Shown here: in pieces, positions 13,316 through 14,567 of the stretch | Layout of the letters: every line of letters begins with the position of its first letter | Numbering within the stretch: the first letter of the stretch is position 1 | Source of the DNA: Holosporales bacterium | GTDB taxonomy: Bacteria; Pseudomonadota; Alphaproteobacteria; UBA3830; JAIRMZ01 | NCBI GenBank assembly: GCA_031255325.1 | Contig: JAIRST010000009.1 | Span: 1 to 14,567 of the forward strand | Direction of reading: 5' to 3' | Length of the DNA: 14,567 bases | Notes under the pieces: generated by a model | Seen by the model: the letters and a program-made list of their open reading frames with translations, nothing else | What the model was told of the DNA's origin: nothing | The model's database searches: none | Program-made: the position numbers and the translations under genes

Positions 13316-13612
13316 ATGACTGTTGACCTTTTTATTCGAGGAGGCATCGCTCTGACGGCTGTCGTTTTGCTGTTGGTTATATGCATGGGATTGAGCAGTT
13401 TTATCCAAAAGCAACGGGATAAAAAAGGATATCATTACTTAAAGGTTATTGAAACGTTGGCGCTTGATCCAAAACATCGGCTTGTCCTTATCCAATGTGG
13501 CGCACGGGTGCATTTACTTCTCCTTGGTGGAGCAACGAATCTTGTTGTGGATCGGTTTGAAAAAAGCTCTGCAACAAAGGAAAATTCATACTATGCGGAA
13601 CCTCATCTTTAA
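13316..13612 (+). CDS. fliO: Flagellar biosynthesis protein FliO-like
   Basis: FliO is a small bitopic membrane protein assisting assembly of the FliP ring in the flagellar export gate. The 98-residue protein has a short N-terminus, one helix (about 9-30), a basic juxtamembrane stretch (QKQRDKKG) and a small domain. In that domain LALDPKHRLVLIQCGARVHLL and the following GGATNLVVD fit the FliO pattern of a hydrophobic strand pair with a GG turn. FliO is poorly conserved, so identity leans on its place directly upstream of fliP. I chose the ATG at 13316 (GGAG four bases upstream) over a TTG at 13295. It overlaps fliP by 20 bp. Confidence 0.8.
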   Translation: MTVDLFIRGGIALTAVVLLLVICMGLSSFIQKQRDKKGYHYLKVIETLALDPKHRLVLIQCGARVHLLLLGGATNLVVDRFEKSSATKENSYYAEPHL

Positions 13613-14354
13613 TCGATATCCTGGGTTTGGCGCTTTAAGGTTTTCGAAGTTTGTTATGCTTTTATGTGTTCTACCGAACATTTCTTATGCGCAAGAAATC
13701 AATCTAAATCTTGGACAAGGAGGAGGCCAAACAACGGCGCGACTCCTGAACTTGCTTCTTATGATTTCCGTTATCAGTCTAGCGCCGGCCATTTTAGTAA
13801 TGGCAACGTCATTTACGCGTATTGCCGTGGTTCTTTCTTTCCTGCGCAGTGCGCTCGGATTGCAACAAATGCCTCCTAATATTGTACTTATTAGTTTAGC
13901 CTTGTTTTTAACAGGAGCGATCATGGCTCCCACCTTTGAAAAAGCCTACAATGAAGGGGTTTCTCCCCTCTCTCAGGAAAAAATCTCAGAAGAAGTCGCT
14001 TGGGAGAAGATAAGTCAGCCTTTCCAAGAATTCATGCTTTCACAAGTGCGGGAAGAGGATTTACGTTTATTTACAGAGTTTTCTAAAGAACACCCTGCAT
14101 CCGCGAAAGATGTGTCTTTTCATACCTTGGTGCCTGCTTTTATTATCAGTGAGTTACGTCGTGCATTTGAAATCGGTTTTTTGATTTTCCTACCTTTTTT
14201 GGTAATTGACTTGGTCGTGGCTGCTATTCTTATGTCGATGGGGATGATGATGTTGCCACCAGTCATTGTTTCTCTTCCTTTTAAGCTTGTTTTTTTCGTT
14301 CTAATTGACGGTTGGAATCTAGTCGCTGAAAGCCTTGTTCGTAGTTTTCAATAG
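13593..14354 (+). CDS. fliP: Flagellar type III export-gate protein FliP
   Basis: FliP is the main ring-forming protein of the flagellar export gate in the inner membrane. The 253-residue protein begins with a cleavable signal sequence (about 1-33, ending ISYA before QEINLNL), as FliP usually does. The signature AILVMATSFTRIAVVLSFLR (66-85) follows, then GLQQMPPN (89-96). The conserved C-terminal region contains VPAFIISELRRAFEIGF (180-196) and SMGMMMLPPVIVSLPFK (215-231). Start: ATG at 13593, with AAAGGA about 11 bases upstream and within the end of fliO. An in-frame start at 13449 would place 48 extra residues before the signal sequence and is unlikely. fliQ/fliR do not follow. Confidence 0.95.
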   Translation: MRNLIFNRYPGFGALRFSKFVMLLCVLPNISYAQEINLNLGQGGGQTTARLLNLLLMISVISLAPAILVMATSFTRIAVVLSFLRSALGLQQMPPNIVLISLALFLTGAIMAPTFEKAYNEGVSPLSQEKISEEVAWEKISQPFQEFMLSQVREEDLRLFTEFSKEHPASAKDVSFHTLVPAFIISELRRAFEIGFLIFLPFLVIDLVVAAILMSMGMMMLPPVIVSLPFKLVFFVLIDGWNLVAESLVRSFQ

Positions 14355-14567
14355 GAACTACCCGCTCTTTACGCCTCAAGCGATCTAAAAATTAAGGATT
14401 TTCTTTTTCCATATTTTGGGCTATGGGGGGGACGTGTAGGGTGCGTGTACATTTTAGGGTAAGAAGGTAGGTTTGCAACGATGTTGGGGGCAGAGTTGCG
14501 AACCGTGAGGGATCAAGGCGATTTATGAACGATATATTTTGGGGTGGCCAATCAATGCGTTAATGGG
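14355..14567 (+). other. G-rich, structured non-coding tail of the window
   Basis: No credible gene is visible. By hand count, 14411-14567 has about 59 G and 17 C on the + strand, unlike the A/T-leaning neighbours. It contains a canonical G-quadruplex pattern at 14418-14441 and a 10-bp hairpin, GGTTTGCAAC (14470-14479) with GTTGCGAACC (14495-14504) including one U.G pair, with a 15-nt loop. A 15-codon frame (14481-14528) followed by an overlapping ATG is too short to call. A structured RNA or the leader of the next gene is possible. Confidence 0.5.

Noticed and set aside
13449..13592. Longer FliP start
   Set aside because: The extra 48 residues read through fliO in another frame and would bury the signal sequence. 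ATG 13593 restores a normal FliP length.
14481..14528. 15-codon frame whose start (LGAELR) recalls RodZ/HTH proteins
   Set aside because: It is far too short, is closed by a stop, and lies in the loop and right arm of a hairpin. The resemblance covers only a few residues.

Overview
The window reads as an AT-leaning alphaproteobacterial chromosome, probably a host-associated or intracellular lineage of the Holosporales/Rickettsiales type. Three observations support this. The gene order ftsE-ftsX-ydcF-plsC-DUF2125-like is an alphaproteobacterial arrangement. The transporters resemble those of intracellular gammaproteobacteria and alphaproteobacteria. The flagellar genes are broken into small divergent blocks. 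The taxon is inferred from protein character and gene order only; no rRNA or tRNA gene was seen.

Left part (1-2676): the permease of a COG4120-type ABC importer (+), a 414-bp gap without a convincing gene, and a 12-helix MFS carrier (-). Cell-envelope block (2677-6652, all -): ftsE, ftsX, a YdcF/DUF218 membrane protein, a PlsC-type acyltransferase and a DUF2125-like anchored protein. These are tightly spaced or overlapping and form one probable operon for septal peptidoglycan control and envelope lipid work. Divergent from ftsE is a 647-residue signalling protein (6797-8740) with a helical/TPR-like N-terminus, a SLOG-like Rossmann middle and a C-terminal class III nucleotidyl cyclase domain with unusual substrate-site residues.

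Middle (8741-11412): a compact 71-codon reading frame with a good Shine-Dalgarno and a signal-peptide-like start lies almost wholly inside a 207-bp inverted repeat (8871-9077). Its differences between arms are nearly all G.U-compatible on the coding-strand RNA only. This is the most unusual object in the window. A sodium:solute symporter follows (start corrected to GTG 9366), with a strong hairpin terminator. Then comes about 535 bp of non-coding sequence containing another terminator-like hairpin and a 155-bp MITE-like element flanked by near-perfect inverted repeats.

Right part (11413-14567): flagellar genes flgB-flgC-fliE (-) diverge from csrA (+), followed by fliO-fliP (+). These encode the rod, the MS-ring/rod adaptor, export-gate parts and the post-transcriptional regulator CsrA. 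The final 150 bases or so are strongly G-rich on the + strand, with a canonical G-quadruplex pattern and a 10-bp hairpin, and hold no clear gene. Several start sites were moved inward from the longest open frame on the strength of ribosome-binding sites and operon overlap.
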